Notes: generated by a model not told the origin, from the sequence alone. A stretch of 64,000 nt of DNA from Micromonosporaceae bacterium (GCA_020027875.1 JAHRHA010000025.1:28532-92531), one strand, 5' to 3'; counted from the stretch's first letter, positions 27,761 through 36,707 are shown. A program made the numbers and translations.

Positions 27761-29044
27761 TCACCGCAGCCCGTGGTCGGCACGAGCCAGCGTGACCGGG
27801 TAGCCGGCCTGTCGCAGGGCGGAGATGAGCCGGTCGGAGTGCTCGGCCCCTCGTGTCTCCACCGAGAGCTCCACCTCCACCTCACCCAAGCGCAGCCGGG
27901 GGTCGTGGCGGCGATGGGCCACGTCATCGACGTTGGCACCTTGCTGGCCGATCAGGGTAAGCAGCGCCGCGAGCTGACCCGGACGGTCCGTGCACTGCAC
28001 CGTGAAGCGTAGGTAGCGCCCAGCAGCCGCGAGCCCTCGCTCGATCACGCGCATCATGAGCAGCGGGTCGATGTTTCCTCCGGAGAGGACCGCGACCGCC
28101 GGCGCCTCGGCGGCCTGGATGACCCCGGCCATCAGGGCGGCGACGCCGACGGCGCCCGCGGGCTCTACCACCAGCTTGTTGCGCTCGAGGAGCATCACCA
28201 GCGCCCGGGCGATGTCCTCCTCGGTAACGGTGACCATCTCGTCGACGAGCTTGCTGACATGGGCGTAGGTGAGGTCGCCCGGGCGACCGACGGCGATACC
28301 ATCGGCGATCGTCGCGTACGAGTCGAGGCGCACCGGCCGGCCCGCCTTCAGCGAGGCCGGCATCGCCGCGCACCCGGCGGCCTGCACGCCGATGACGCGT
28401 ACCTGTGGGCTGATCGCCTTCGCGGCGACCGCGATGCCGGAGATCAGTCCGCCCCCGCCGACTGCAGTGACGATCGTGCGCACGTCCGGGCATTGCTCAA
28501 GGATCTCCAGTCCCACCGTGCCCTGCCCCGCGATCACGTCGGCATGATCAAAGGGGTGGATGAAGACGGCGCCGGTACGCTCTGCGTGCTCCTGTGCCGC
28601 GATGAGGCTCTCGTCGACCGTCGCCCCGACCAGCTCGACCTTCGCGCCGTAGCCCTTCGTGGCGGCGACCTTGGGCAGCGGTGCACCGACGGGCATGAAT
28701 ACGGTGGCCGCGGCGCCGAGCATGCCGGCCGCGAGCGCAACCCCCTGGCCGTGGTTTCCGGCGCTGGCTGCGACCACGCCCCGCGTCCGCTCCCCCGAGC
28801 TGAGCCGCGAGATCCGAAGGTACGCGCCGCGGATCTTGTACGAGCCCGCCCGCTGGACGTTCTCGCACTTGAGCCACGCCGGACCGCCCAGGGCGGCGCT
28901 GAGTGGACGGCTCGGCTCCATCGGGGTCAACCGAACGACCCCAGCGAGTACCTTCCGGGCCGCCTCGACGTCTTCCAGGGTCACCAGCTCCGTTGCCGGC
29001 CCATCGGCTAAGCTTGCGAGCCGATCATCGGGATGCGCGGTCAT
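27761..29044 (-). CDS. ilvA: Threonine ammonia-lyase (threonine dehydratase)
   Basis: This PLP enzyme deaminates threonine to 2-oxobutyrate, the first step to isoleucine. The PLP-lysine block ENVQRAGSYKIRGAYLR is near residue 75. AASAGNHGQGVALAAG and the glycine-rich phosphate loop TAVGGGGLISGIAVAAK follow, and a C-terminal ACT-like domain (YLRFTVQCTDRPGQLAALLT) suggests allosteric control. The ATG at 29044 overlaps the stop of the upstream amidase gene as ATGA, so translation is coupled. Confidence 0.93.
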   Translation of the reverse strand: MTAHPDDRLASLADGPATELVTLEDVEAARKVLAGVVRLTPMEPSRPLSAALGGPAWLKCENVQRAGSYKIRGAYLRISRLSSGERTRGVVAASAGNHGQGVALAAGMLGAAATVFMPVGAPLPKVAATKGYGAKVELVGATVDESLIAAQEHAERTGAVFIHPFDHADVIAGQGTVGLEILEQCPDVRTIVTAVGGGGLISGIAVAAKAISPQVRVIGVQAAGCAAMPASLKAGRPVRLDSYATIADGIAVGRPGDLTYAHVSKLVDEMVTVTEEDIARALVMLLERNKLVVEPAGAVGVAALMAGVIQAAEAPAVAVLSGGNIDPLLMMRVIERGLAAAGRYLRFTVQCTDRPGQLAALLTLIGQQGANVDDVAHRRHDPRLRLGEVEVELSVETRGAEHSDRLISALRQAGYPVTLARADHGLR

Positions 29045-30453
29045 GCCCAGATACTCGCACGGCTCCGACGCGCTCGTGTAGCTGCGTTTCGCGGCCAGCT
29101 CGGTGCATGTGGCCGCCACGGGGCGGCCTGTTCGAGCTGTGCCGCGACGGCGAGCAGGAGGACCTCTGCGCCGGGCGGCCCGACGAGCTGCACCGACGCG
29201 GGCAGGCCGTCGCGGCGTACCCCCATCGGAACGGCCATCGCGGGTAGGCCGGCGAAGTTCCACGCCGCCGTGTACGGGGCGTAGCGCAGGCACGTCCCCA
29301 TGTTCGTCCGCCAGGACCGGGCGGACCATCGCGCGGCCGCCGGCGGTGGACCGGCCAGGGCGGGCGACATAATGACGTCGAATCCGCCGTCCGAAAACCA
29401 AGCGACGCAGCGCTCGCGCCAGTCGGCTCGCTCACCCTCACGGACCAGGCCGCGCCGCAGGGCCTGCGCGCCCAGCGCCGCGTGGCGGCGGGTACGCGGC
29501 TGCAGGTTCGCCGCGTCGGCGGCCTCGGACTCTCCGTACGCGACGGCGAACCCGGTGCCCGTCCCCATCATGGCCAGGCGGGCCGGGTAGACCGGATCGG
29601 CGGCAACGGCGTCATGGCCGAGGCCGACGAGCAGGCGGGCGGCCTGGGCCACCGCCTCGCGGACGTCGGAGTCTGGGGTCACCCCGCGCATCGGGCTACG
29701 CAACGAGACCGCAACGCGGAGCCGTCCGGGTTGCGGTAGGGGCGCCGCCGACCGGCCCGCGAGCACGTCGAAACCGAGGGCCGCGTCGGCCACCGTCGTG
29801 GCGAGGATGCCGTGTTCGGCCAGGCCGAACCAGTCGGTGACGCCGAGGTTGTGTGCGATGACTCCGCGGCCGGGCTTGAGCCCGATAAGGCCACAGCAGG
29901 CGGCCGGGATGCGCACGGAGCCGAGCCCGTCGGTGCCCTGTGCGATCGGTACGACGCCGGCCGCGACCGCCGCGGCGGACCCACCCGAGGAGCCGCCGGG
30001 AGTCCGATCGCTGCGCCACGGATTGCGGGTCACGGCGGATGCGTCGTCGGTCATCCCCCACAAACCAAGCTCGGACATGCGGGTGACCCCGAGCACGACC
30101 GCCCCAGCACCTCGCAGCCGCCGGACCACTTCGTGATCTTCGGGCTCCACCCCGGTACGAGCCGCTGCCGAGCCGTTCCAGGTCGGCAGCCCCGCAACCG
30201 GAGTGTTCTCCTTCACCAGGACTGGTACGCCCGCCAGCGGCAGGTTCGCCAGGTCGGGCTGCTCATCGACCTGCTCAGCCTCGGCGATCCCCTCGCCATC
30301 GCGCAGAACGCGCAGCACATCAAGGACGCGGTCGGCCACGCGGGCGTGGTCAATGTGGTCCGCGACGACCTCGGTGGCCGTCGCGTCGCCGCGCTGCACG
30401 GCCCGGGCGATCTGCTGCGCGGTGGCGCCGACCCAGGAGTGTTGACCGAGCAT
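29041..30453 (-). CDS. Amidase-signature family hydrolase
   Basis: The amidase-signature Ser-Ser-Lys triad is visible. The catalytic Lys is in VPVLVKENTPVAGLPT (about residue 77), the Ser-rich loop in TPGGSSGGSAAAVAAG, and the second Ser region in GTDGLGSVRIPAACCGLIGL. The protein has 470 residues. The ATG at 30453 follows GGGGGAGG by about 7 nt. The substrate is unknown, and the family ranges from amides to Glu-tRNA amidotransferase subunits; the absence of gatB/gatC nearby argues for a stand-alone amidase. Its stop overlaps ilvA. Confidence 0.9.
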   Translation of the reverse strand: MLGQHSWVGATAQQIARAVQRGDATATEVVADHIDHARVADRVLDVLRVLRDGEGIAEAEQVDEQPDLANLPLAGVPVLVKENTPVAGLPTWNGSAAARTGVEPEDHEVVRRLRGAGAVVLGVTRMSELGLWGMTDDASAVTRNPWRSDRTPGGSSGGSAAAVAAGVVPIAQGTDGLGSVRIPAACCGLIGLKPGRGVIAHNLGVTDWFGLAEHGILATTVADAALGFDVLAGRSAAPLPQPGRLRVAVSLRSPMRGVTPDSDVREAVAQAARLLVGLGHDAVAADPVYPARLAMMGTGTGFAVAYGESEAADAANLQPRTRRHAALGAQALRRGLVREGERADWRERCVAWFSDGGFDVIMSPALAGPPPAAARWSARSWRTNMGTCLRYAPYTAAWNFAGLPAMAVPMGVRRDGLPASVQLVGPPGAEVLLLAVAAQLEQAAPWRPHAPSWPRNAATRARRSRASIWA

Positions 30454-30501
30454 GGCGTGCCTCCCCCTGTCGCCATTCGCCGCTCTCACTCCCTTAACGA
30501 C

Positions 30502-31641
30502 TCACCCGAGCGCTTGGTCCAGATCCGCGACCAGGTCATCGACGGTCTCGATCCCGACCGAGAGCCGGACGAGGTCGCCGGGGACTTCGAGCGGTGAGCC
30601 CACGACGCTCGCGTGGGTCATCCGACCGGGGTGCTCGATCAATGACTCCACGCCGCCGAGCGACTCACCGAGTACGAACAGCCGGGCCCGGTTGCAGATC
30701 GCTATGGCCTCGTCCTCTCCCCCGACGGCCCGGAAGCTGATCATGCCGCCGAAGCGGCGCATCTGCTTGGCCGCGATCTCATGTCCGGGGTGCTCGGGCA
30801 TGCCCGGGTAGAGAACCTGCGCGACCTTCCTGTGCGAGGCGAGGAACTCCACCAAGCGCTCGGCGTTGTCGCAGTGGCGGTCCATGCGCACGCCGAGAGT
30901 CTTGACGCCGCGAAGGGTGAGCCACGCGTCGAACGGGCCATTGATCGCGCCCATTGCGTTCTGGTGGTAGGCGAGCTCCTGGCCGAGGCCCTCCTCATCG
31001 ACGATGAGGGCACCGCCGACGACGTCGGAGTGGCCACCCACGTACTTGGTCGTCGAGTGGACGACGATGTCCGCGCCGTGCGCGAGGGGCTGCTGGAGGT
31101 ACGGGCTCGCGAAGGTGTTGTCGACCGTCAGCAAGGCGTCATGGTCCTTGGCGAGCGCCGCGAGCGCCGCGATGTCGGCGATGCCGAGCAGCGGGTTCGT
31201 CGGGGTCTCCACCCAGATGATCTTCGTCCTCGGCGTGATCGCGGCGCGGACGGCGTCGACATCGGAGACCTTCGCGGCGGTCCAGTCCAGGCCCCAGCGC
31301 TGGGCGACCTTGGCGAAGAGACGGAACGTGCCGCCGTACGCATCATCGGGGATCACCACGTGATCCCCCGGCTGGCAGACGCTACGCAGGAGCGTGTCCT
31401 CGGCCGCGAGCCCGCTCGCGAACGCTAGGCCTCGACGGCCTCCCTCGAGCGCGGCGAGGCACTCCTGCAGGGCGTCCCGGGTGGGGTTGGCAGTGCGGGA
31501 GTACTCGTAGCCCTCCCGGGGGGCGCCCACGGCGTCCTGAGCGTAAGTGGACGTCTGGTAGATCGGTGGCACCACGGCGCCGGTCCGCGGCTCGGGCTCC
31601 TGTCCCGCGTGGATGGCAAGCGTCTCAAAGCCGAAGGTCAT
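30502..31641 (-). CDS. metB: Cystathionine gamma-synthase/lyase family PLP enzyme
   Basis: This is a 379-residue enzyme of the Cys/Met metabolism PLP family. GFETLAIHAGQEPEPRTGAV, QTSTYAQD, the EYSRTANPTRDALQECLAAL block and the PLP-lysine site DIVVHSTTKYVGGHSDVVGG are present, as is ESLGGVESLIEHPGRMTHAS near the end. It may act in methionine synthesis (gamma-synthase) or as a gamma-lyase in reverse transsulfuration with the cystathionine beta-synthase at 50.8 kb; sequence by eye cannot separate these. It is divergent from the HIT gene. Confidence 0.9.
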   Translation of the reverse strand: MTFGFETLAIHAGQEPEPRTGAVVPPIYQTSTYAQDAVGAPREGYEYSRTANPTRDALQECLAALEGGRRGLAFASGLAAEDTLLRSVCQPGDHVVIPDDAYGGTFRLFAKVAQRWGLDWTAAKVSDVDAVRAAITPRTKIIWVETPTNPLLGIADIAALAALAKDHDALLTVDNTFASPYLQQPLAHGADIVVHSTTKYVGGHSDVVGGALIVDEEGLGQELAYHQNAMGAINGPFDAWLTLRGVKTLGVRMDRHCDNAERLVEFLASHRKVAQVLYPGMPEHPGHEIAAKQMRRFGGMISFRAVGGEDEAIAICNRARLFVLGESLGGVESLIEHPGRMTHASVVGSPLEVPGDLVRLSVGIETVDDLVADLDQALG

Positions 31642-31674
31642 GGCCCGAGGCTATCCCGCTGTACCGTCAGCGCC

Positions 31675-32088
31675 GTGAGCGAGTGCCTCTTCTGTGCCGC
31701 TGTCGCGGGTTCGGTGTCGGTGAATGCGGTGTTGTCCTCGGCAACGTCGTTCGCCTTTCTTGATCACCGTCCGGTGTTCAAGGGCCACGTCCTGGTCGTG
31801 CCACGCGCGCACGTGCCCGTGCTGGCGGACCTTCCCGAAACCGACGTCGGGCCTTTCTTTCGCGACGTCCAGCGCCTCGCGGCGGCGGTTGAGGTGGGAC
31901 TCGACGCTGCTGGGACGTTTGTCGCCATCAACAACCGGGTGAGCCAGTCGGTGCCTCATATGCACGCTCACGTCGTACCTCGCACAAAGGGCGATGGTCT
32001 GCGCGGATTCTTCTGGCCCCGGACCAAGTATGACTCGCCCGAGGAGGCGGCGTCCTACGCGGCCCGGATCGCGGCTGCCCTGCAATGA
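31675..32088 (+). CDS. HIT family protein
   Basis: This nucleotide-binding histidine-triad protein of 137 residues contains SECLFCAAVAG near the start, PVFKGHVLVVPRAHVPVLAD, and the triad QSVPHMHAHVVPRTKGDGLR with all three His in place. The GTG at 31675 fits the family start. The usual activity is hydrolysis of nucleotide phosphoramidates or dinucleoside polyphosphates. It precedes msrA by 60 bp on the same strand. Confidence 0.9.
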   Translation: MSECLFCAAVAGSVSVNAVLSSATSFAFLDHRPVFKGHVLVVPRAHVPVLADLPETDVGPFFRDVQRLAAAVEVGLDAAGTFVAINNRVSQSVPHMHAHVVPRTKGDGLRGFFWPRTKYDSPEEAASYAARIAAALQ

Positions 32089-32148
32089 TCGTTCGGCCGT
32101 TCGCGGCTCGTAATGGCCCTCGTCGCACCGGCGCGGCATGCTTGGAGC

Positions 32149-32820
32149 ATGTTTCTGCGCTATAAGAAGGTCGACATGATCACGCCCGCTGAGGCTTTGC
32201 CCGGGCGTTCCGCCGAGATCCCCGTCTCCGACCGCCACACCGTGCTGGGCACGCCGCTGCGCGGGCCCTGGCCGACGGGTCTGCAGGTCGCGTACTTCGC
32301 GATGGGGTGTTTCTGGGGTGCGGAGCGGCTCTTCTGGCTGATGCCGGGGGTCTACTCGACCTCGGTGGGTTACCAGGGCGGGTTCACCCAGAACCCGACC
32401 TATGAGGAGACGTGCACCGGCCGGACCGGGCATACGGAGGCCGTTCAGGTCGTCTACGACCCGGCGAAGGTGTCCTATGAGGACCTGCTGAAGGTGTTCT
32501 GGGAGAACCACGACCCGTCCCAGGGCATGCGCCAGGGTAACGACGTCGGTACGCAGTACCGCTCGGCCATCTACACCACGTCGGAGGAGCAGCTCGCTGC
32601 GGCCGCGGCGTCACGCGGCGCCTTCGCGCCCGCCGTGAAGGGTGCTGGGCTGGGTGATATCACGACGGAGATCGCCCCCGCGGGGCCGTTCTACTACGCG
32701 GAGGACTACCACCAGCAGTACCTTTCAAGTCAGAAGAATCCGAACGGTTATTGCAACCACGGCCCCAACGGCCTGACCTGCCCAGTGGGCGTCGCCCGCA
32801 CATCGACCGCCGCGCATTAG
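32149..32820 (+). CDS. msrA: Peptide-methionine (S)-S-oxide reductase
   Basis: MsrA reduces methionine-S-sulfoxide in proteins. The catalytic Cys lies in [20 protein letters not shown], followed by the substrate-site residues [20 protein letters not shown] and a distal resolving-Cys tail ([18 protein letters not shown]). The length is 223 residues, normal for the longer MsrA type. The ATG at 32149 is chosen; another Met follows nine codons later. The 3' ~130 bp of this gene is the repeat unit of the accessory island that follows. Confidence 0.95.
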   Translation: MFLRYKKVDMITPAEALPGRSAEIPVSDRHTVLGTPLRGPWPTGLQVAYFAMGCFWGAERLFWLMPGVYSTSVGYQGGFTQNPTYEETCTGRTGHTEAVQVVYDPAKVSYEDLLKVFWENHDPSQGMRQGNDVGTQYRSAIYTTSEEQLAAAAASRGAFAPAVKGAGLGDITTEIAPAGPFYYAEDYHQQYLSSQKNPNGYCNHGPNGLTCPVGVARTSTAAH

Positions 32821-32871
32821 CTTGTGCCACAAGGGATCTGGCCTCGACCCGCGCACAATGGTCGAGGCCAG
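32734..32871 (+). repeat. msrA 3'-end repeat, resident copy R0 with hairpin
   Basis: The core runs from the AAG of the KNPNG motif to the msrA stop at 32820, followed by GGATCTGG and a hairpin. Copies R1-R6 downstream preserve the coding sense of this tail ([20 protein letters not shown], then His and TAG). R0 shares with R4 an exact CCTTTCAAGTCAGAA just before the core. Confidence 0.9.
32838..32871 (+). terminator. msrA hairpin
   Basis: CTGGCCTCGACC and GGTCGAGGCCAG form a perfect 12-bp stem with a 10-nt loop, 17 bp after the msrA stop. Related hairpins follow repeats R2, R3 and, weakly, R5. Confidence 0.75.
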
Positions 32872-32912
32872 CCTCGTAATGGCATCGAACTCGTGCTGAA
32901 TCGGCAGTGCGC

Positions 32913-33705
32913 TTATTCGAATGGGTCGTACGGCCGTGGCCAGCCGAGCGCTTCGGCATAAGCCTCACTGACTTCGTCTAGGCATTGCCGCACGGTAGGC
33001 AAAGCCAGGGTCTGGTGTGCTAGCTGGGCCTCCCAATCGCGGACGCGCGCAGGGGCGAACAGATTGCGGCCGACGGTGAGCCCGGTCGCAGCCTTGACCA
33101 GATCCGCCGCTTCGCTCGTCAGCGCGCCGATTCGGGCGAGACCGGCAAGATCAAAGAGATCACGAGCAGCCCGCCGATCCGCCCACGCTGCGGTCTTCAT
33201 CGCCGCGAATGCGGCCAGAGTGGGCGTGCGCAGCATGACCGAGGTAGGCATGTCCCGATAGCGCAGTTCAACGTGAGTGTCCCCGATGGGCCAAGCGGCA
33301 TAGTCACGATGGTCTCGCCCGCTGTCGAGTAGCTGAAGACGGACCCGGATGCCGTCCGCACTCACCAGTTGGCCCGGGTCCATGGATCGCACAGACGACA
33401 GTGGAGGTTCCCACCGAAGGCGGGGAAACTCGCGACGCAGTCGGCGAGGCAGCTCCTCATCAAGAGTTGCGGCCGTCTCCTTCCGAGCAGAGCTGTACAA
33501 GTCGACGTCCTCAGATAAACGTGCGCCGGTTCCAGAGTCTGTCAGGGTGTGTTCGCGCCAGTGCCGTGCCGCCGAAGAAAACCACGGGCAGTTTGAGTTG
33601 AGCGAGGGCGAAAAGCAGATGGCTGATCAGGTGGTCGCGCCGGACCTGGTCCTCAGCGACGCCAAATGCAGCCGCCGTGTCGGCTAGCTCGTCGGGCTCA
33701 AGCAT
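32913..33705 (-). pseudogene. AbiEii-type nucleotidyltransferase toxin, frameshifted
   Basis: This is the toxin half of a type IV AbiE system. The first frame runs from ATG 33705 through AAAFGVAEDQVRRDHLISHL and the nucleotidyltransferase motif PVVFFGGTALARTH, then breaks. The neighbouring frame continues directly with TDSGTGARLSEDVDLYSSAR (the DxD metal site) and on to WPRPYDPFE at 32913. One extra C in the CACCCTGAC stretch near 33550 explains the break. If the base is real, neither fragment carries both halves of the active site. It overlaps the antitoxin gene by 8 bp, the normal AbiEi-AbiEii order. Confidence 0.75.
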
Positions 33706-34345
33706 CGGCGCGACCTGCCATTCGGATCGCTTCGGCGAGCGCGGCCGGCTTGTGCTGGTCCTGCGCCAGCTGCTCGAGGAGCGTCCAGTCGGCTCTCACG
33801 GCGAGCGACTTCACCGCTTCTTCGATATCTAGACGCCTGAGATCACCCAACGTCGGGCGAGCCGATAGATCGAGGAGAGTCTGTTCGATGGTCGTAACCC
33901 ACCCCGACGTCAGCTGCGTATCCACGCGTTCAAGGTCTAACTGACTCACGTCGCGCTTGACGAACACGATGCGACCGAGGTCGCTATCTACGTGCGGACG
34001 CTGCTTCGGCACGGCCACCACGGCCACTGCCAGTGCACGCGGTATCGCTCCATGGTGCCGAGCTGCACTTACGCCCATGAGCGCCACATCCGCGACGCCA
34101 TAGTCCGCTTGCGCGACTCCGAGCGCGGTGGCCTCAACGTTCGGCTTCCAACGATGATCGCCGAGGCGCTCTTGCGGGACCAAAGCGTAATAGCCGGTGA
34201 CGAGCCGCCGGAGAACGCCGAGGTTAGTAAGCCGAGCGAACTCCGCCCGCGGGTGCTCATAGATGCCTTCGGCGTCTCGCGGACGCAGGACGCGATTGGC
34301 ACGCCGGGCTAGTTCCGGTGGAAGGCCGAGAGCAGTCCTTGCCAT
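33698..34345 (-). CDS. AbiEi-type antitoxin/transcriptional regulator
   Basis: The 215-residue protein has an N-terminal winged-helix part (NRVLRPRDAEGIYEHPRAEF; ARLTNLGVLRRLVTGYYALV) and a C-terminal AbiEi domain (ALMGVSAARHHGAIPRALAV; SGWVTTIEQTLLDLSARPTL). AbiEi antitoxins counter AbiEii toxins and repress their own operon by binding inverted repeats. A nested palindrome directly upstream of this ATG fits that. It is the first gene of the first cassette after msrA. Confidence 0.82.
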   Translation of the reverse strand: MARTALGLPPELARRANRVLRPRDAEGIYEHPRAEFARLTNLGVLRRLVTGYYALVPQERLGDHRWKPNVEATALGVAQADYGVADVALMGVSAARHHGAIPRALAVAVVAVPKQRPHVDSDLGRIVFVKRDVSQLDLERVDTQLTSGWVTTIEQTLLDLSARPTLGDLRRLDIEEAVKSLAVRADWTLLEQLAQDQHKPAALAEAIRMAGRADA

Positions 34346-34390
34346 CTAGTATCACCTTCGTAGGCTTAAACCCTACGCTCATAGTACTAG
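34346..34390 (-). promoter_or_regulatory. Nested palindromic operator upstream of abiEi
   Basis: An outer pair CTAGTA/TACTAG (34346-34351 and 34385-34390) encloses an inner pair CGTAGG/CCTACG (34359-34364 and 34372-34377), directly before the antitoxin ATG. This is a strong candidate for AbiEi autorepression. Confidence 0.65.
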
Positions 34391-34432
34391 CTTCGAGGCG
34401 TGGGCTCTCCGGGTCATGGCTTCGAAGGCGGG

Positions 34433-34501
34433 ACTCCGCCATCTACGCTCCCGGAACCGCTGCGCGGCGAGCGTCGCTCGCGGGAGCGTAGATGGCGGAG
34501 T
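34433..34501. repeat. Perfect 21-bp inverted repeat
   Basis: Arms at 34433-34453 and 34481-34501 are exact complements (ACTCCGCCATCTACGCTCCC starts the left arm), with a 27-bp loop that itself contains CGAGCG/CGCTCG. It lies between abiEi and repeat R1. It could be a strong terminator, a miniature mobile element or a recombination hairpin. Confidence 0.8.
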
Positions 34502-34547
34502 GCGTGCGCCGCAGATGGACGCGCCGACTACGCGGTGTGATCTCGGT

Positions 34548-34682
34548 TACAACGCCGAGGACGACCACCAGCACCAGCATTATCTGTCGGACTCGAAGAA
34601 CCCGAACGGTTATTGCAACCACGGCCCCAACGGCCTGACCTGCCCCGTCGGCGTCGCCCGGGTGCCGTCCGACCTTCACTAG
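34548..34682 (+). repeat. msrA 3'-end repeat R1
   Basis: This copy covers 45 codons in frame with the msrA tail, from [17 protein letters not shown] through [18 protein letters not shown] to His-TAG. A run of more than 40 bp in the core is identical to R0. No hairpin follows. Confidence 0.9.
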
Positions 34683-34897
34683 TCTCTTGGACAGAGCCGA
34701 CCGCCACCCCAAAACGGAACGACAACCGTACGCGTCGCTCGCGTCGCTCGCCCACGTGGACCGGTGACGGACCCGCACCACCGCTCCCCCGCCAACATCG
34801 ACGTGGAAATTTCCGGCCTGAGGTGTCGTATCCGCCCGGCGCCGTTCGTAGCGAAGATGGAGGCAGACAAAGGTCCGCCCGAGACGAGGGAGCAGAC

Positions 34898-35260
34898 ATG
34901 GCCGAGTACCTCATCTACTTCAACCAGCAGTGGGTGGGTGACCACACCGAGGAGTGGTTTCGCGGGCGCGGGCCGCTCGCCATGGCGGTCGTGAACGAGA
35001 TCAAGGCAGCCGGGGCGTACGTGTTCGCCGGGGGCCTGGAGGAGGAAGGCCCCGTCTTCAGTGCCGACGCCACGAGCGGCACATTGATATTCACCGACGG
35101 GCCCTACGTCGAAACCAAGGAGTGGCTGGGCGGGCTGACCGTGGTGGACGTGGCCGACGAGGAAACGGCCCGGATGTGGGCCGGCAAGCTCGCGGAAGCA
35201 TGCGGCTGGCCCCAGGAGGTCCGACGGTTCGGCCGCGCCCCGCAACCCGGTGATGAGTGA
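34898..35260 (+). CDS. YCII/DGPF-domain protein
   Basis: This 120-residue protein starts MAEYLIYFNQQWVGDHTEEW and contains GTLIFTDGPYVETKEWLGGL, the DGPF-like core of the YCII family, and ends in a basic tail. YCII/DGPF proteins are small dimeric alpha-beta barrels of uncertain role, some accompanying sigma factors. The ATG at 34898 has AGGGAG 6 nt upstream. It is the only gene between repeats R1 and R2. Confidence 0.82.
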   Translation: MAEYLIYFNQQWVGDHTEEWFRGRGPLAMAVVNEIKAAGAYVFAGGLEEEGPVFSADATSGTLIFTDGPYVETKEWLGGLTVVDVADEETARMWAGKLAEACGWPQEVRRFGRAPQPGDE

Positions 35261-35289
35261 GTGGGGAGTCGGCGGTCCCAGCTGCGAAG

Positions 35290-35450
35290 TACTACACCCT
35301 GCGCCAGAGTCCAAAAACCCGAACGGCTACTGCAACCACGGTCCCAACGGCCTGACCTGTCCGGTTGGCGTGGCCCGGACGCCCGCTGACGCCCATTAGC
35401 GTTGCTTGCCAAAGGATCTGGCCACGACCTGGCACACCGATCGTGGCCAG
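35290..35450 (+). repeat. msrA 3'-end repeat R2 with hairpin
   Basis: The core at 35313-35399 reads [20 protein letters not shown] to His-TAG. After the stop come AAAGGATCTGG and a hairpin (CTGGCCACGA/TCGTGGCCAG, 35418-35450), matching the layout of R0, then CCTCGT as in R0. The 23 bp before the core resemble R3 rather than R0. Confidence 0.9.
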
Positions 35451-35520
35451 CCTCGTGGGGGTCACACCAGCAACCCAATCTCGCTACATCAGATCAGTGC
35501 TGAAGTGGTACTGTTTTGGT

Positions 35521-35739
35521 ATGACCGCCGAGACGATCACGACCTCGCTGAAGCTGCCAGCAGACATCTACGAAGCGATCAAGACTGAGGCTGCCGCCGA
35601 CCATCGCTCTATCAACGCTGCCATAGTGGTCGCTCTCAGCGATCACGTCCATCGACGCCAGCGGGCACAGCGGGTCTCGGAGATCGGAGCCGAGATCGCC
35701 GAGAAGCACAGCGAGCTACTACGACGCCTAGCGCGGTGA
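35521..35739 (+). CDS. Antitoxin of a Doc-type pair (Arc/ribbon-helix-helix-like)
   Basis: A 72-residue protein with a ribbon-helix-helix start (ETITTSLKLPADIYEAIK, then HRSINAAIVVALSDHV) and a charged C-terminal helix (EIGAEIAEKHSELLRRLAR) likely to bind the toxin. TACTGT lies 6 nt before the ATG (35509-35514) and there is no ribosome site, so the mRNA is probably leaderless. Its stop overlaps the GTG of the toxin gene by 4 bp. Confidence 0.75.
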   Translation: MTAETITTSLKLPADIYEAIKTEAAADHRSINAAIVVALSDHVHRRQRAQRVSEIGAEIAEKHSELLRRLAR

Positions 35740-36128
35740 ACCCCGAATCGATCGACTACCTCACGGCCGAGGACCTACTCATCCTGGCTGAGGCAGTCCT
35801 GGGACAGCCGCCGGTTGTCCGCGACCCTGGCCTCCTGGCAGCGGCCGCCGCCCGCCCCTCCACCGTGGTCTTCGGACAGGTCGCGTACCCGTCGTTGTTC
35901 GGCAAGGCGGCGGCTCTGCTGTTTTCCGTTTGCCAGAACCACACATTGCTAGATGGAAACAAGCGGCTTGCCTGGGCCGCAGCCGTGACCTTCCTTGCTC
36001 TCAACCGTGTCCCTGTTCCCGCCGTCGACGTTGACGCGGCCGAATTGTTCATGCTGTCGGTGGCCAACGGGAGGCTCACAGAAGTGGCCCAGATTGAGAA
36101 GGAGCTCCGGAGCCTGTACGGGCGATAG
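35736..36128 (+). CDS. Doc-family toxin (Fic fold)
   Basis: A 130-residue death-on-curing-type protein. The Fic/Doc catalytic motif reads NHTLLDGNKRLAWAAAVTF, and YLTAEDLLILAEAVLGQPP is the usual start. Doc toxins phosphorylate EF-Tu; full-size Fic proteins AMPylate instead. The GTG start overlaps the antitoxin stop (GTGA), so translation is coupled. It lies between repeats R2 and R3. Confidence 0.85.
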   Translation: MNPESIDYLTAEDLLILAEAVLGQPPVVRDPGLLAAAAARPSTVVFGQVAYPSLFGKAAALLFSVCQNHTLLDGNKRLAWAAAVTFLALNRVPVPAVDVDAAELFMLSVANGRLTEVAQIEKELRSLYGR

Positions 36129-36224
36129 TCACGGCCCTCCCCGAGGCACGACCGCGCAGTCGACCGGACTCTTGGCCCTCACCGTAGGGCTTCGCGGCGA
36201 CGTCACCTGTGGCCGCAGCAGTAG

Positions 36225-36379
36225 TAGTACACCGTCCGCCAGAGTCGAAAAACCCCAAGGGGTACTGCAATCACGGCCCCAACGGGCTTACCTGTCCGGT
36301 CGGCGTCGCCCGAGTACCTTCCGACGTTCATTAGCCCGTCGACGTATCCAGCCTCGACCTCATCCAGGGTCGGGGCTGG
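36225..36379 (+). repeat. msrA 3'-end repeat R3 with hairpin
   Basis: The core at 36248-36334 reads [20 protein letters not shown] to His-TAG. The upstream CGCCAGAGTC is shared with R2. The hairpin CCAGCCTCGACC/GGTCGGGGCTGG (36348-36379) is followed by TCTCGT. Confidence 0.88.
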
Positions 36380-36473
36380 TCTCGTGTGGACGGTGCCTTT
36401 AACCAGCGTGTGATCGGACGTGTCGCGGGGGACAGTGGTACCATGTTCAATCCCGATCTGGTAGCATACTGGT

Positions 36474-36707
36474 ATGACCACCCAGATCGCCGTCCGCCTA
36501 CCCGACGACATCGTGGCGTTCGTAGACGAGCAAGTGAGCTCGGGCGCTGCGTCAAGCCGCGCCGCCGTCGTTGCGCGCGCTCTGGAGCATGAACGACGCA
36601 GGACCGCAGCCGAGCGCGACGCAGGCATCTATGCCGCGATCTCCAAGCCTGGCGACCTCGACGAACTGGCCACGTGGGCGGCCACTCGACCCATGGACAT
36701 CGACTGA
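36474..36707 (+). CDS. MazE-type ribbon-helix-helix antitoxin
   Basis: 77 residues: TTQIAVRLPDDIVAFVDEQV and ASSRAAVVARALEHERRR form a typical ribbon-helix-helix domain, followed by an acidic toxin-binding tail (ISKPGDLDELATWAATRP). TAGCAT at 36462-36467 sits 6 nt before the ATG without a ribosome site, pointing to leaderless translation. The stop shares a base with the ATG of the toxin gene. Confidence 0.82.
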   Translation: MTTQIAVRLPDDIVAFVDEQVSSGAASSRAAVVARALEHERRRTAAERDAGIYAAISKPGDLDELATWAATRPMDID

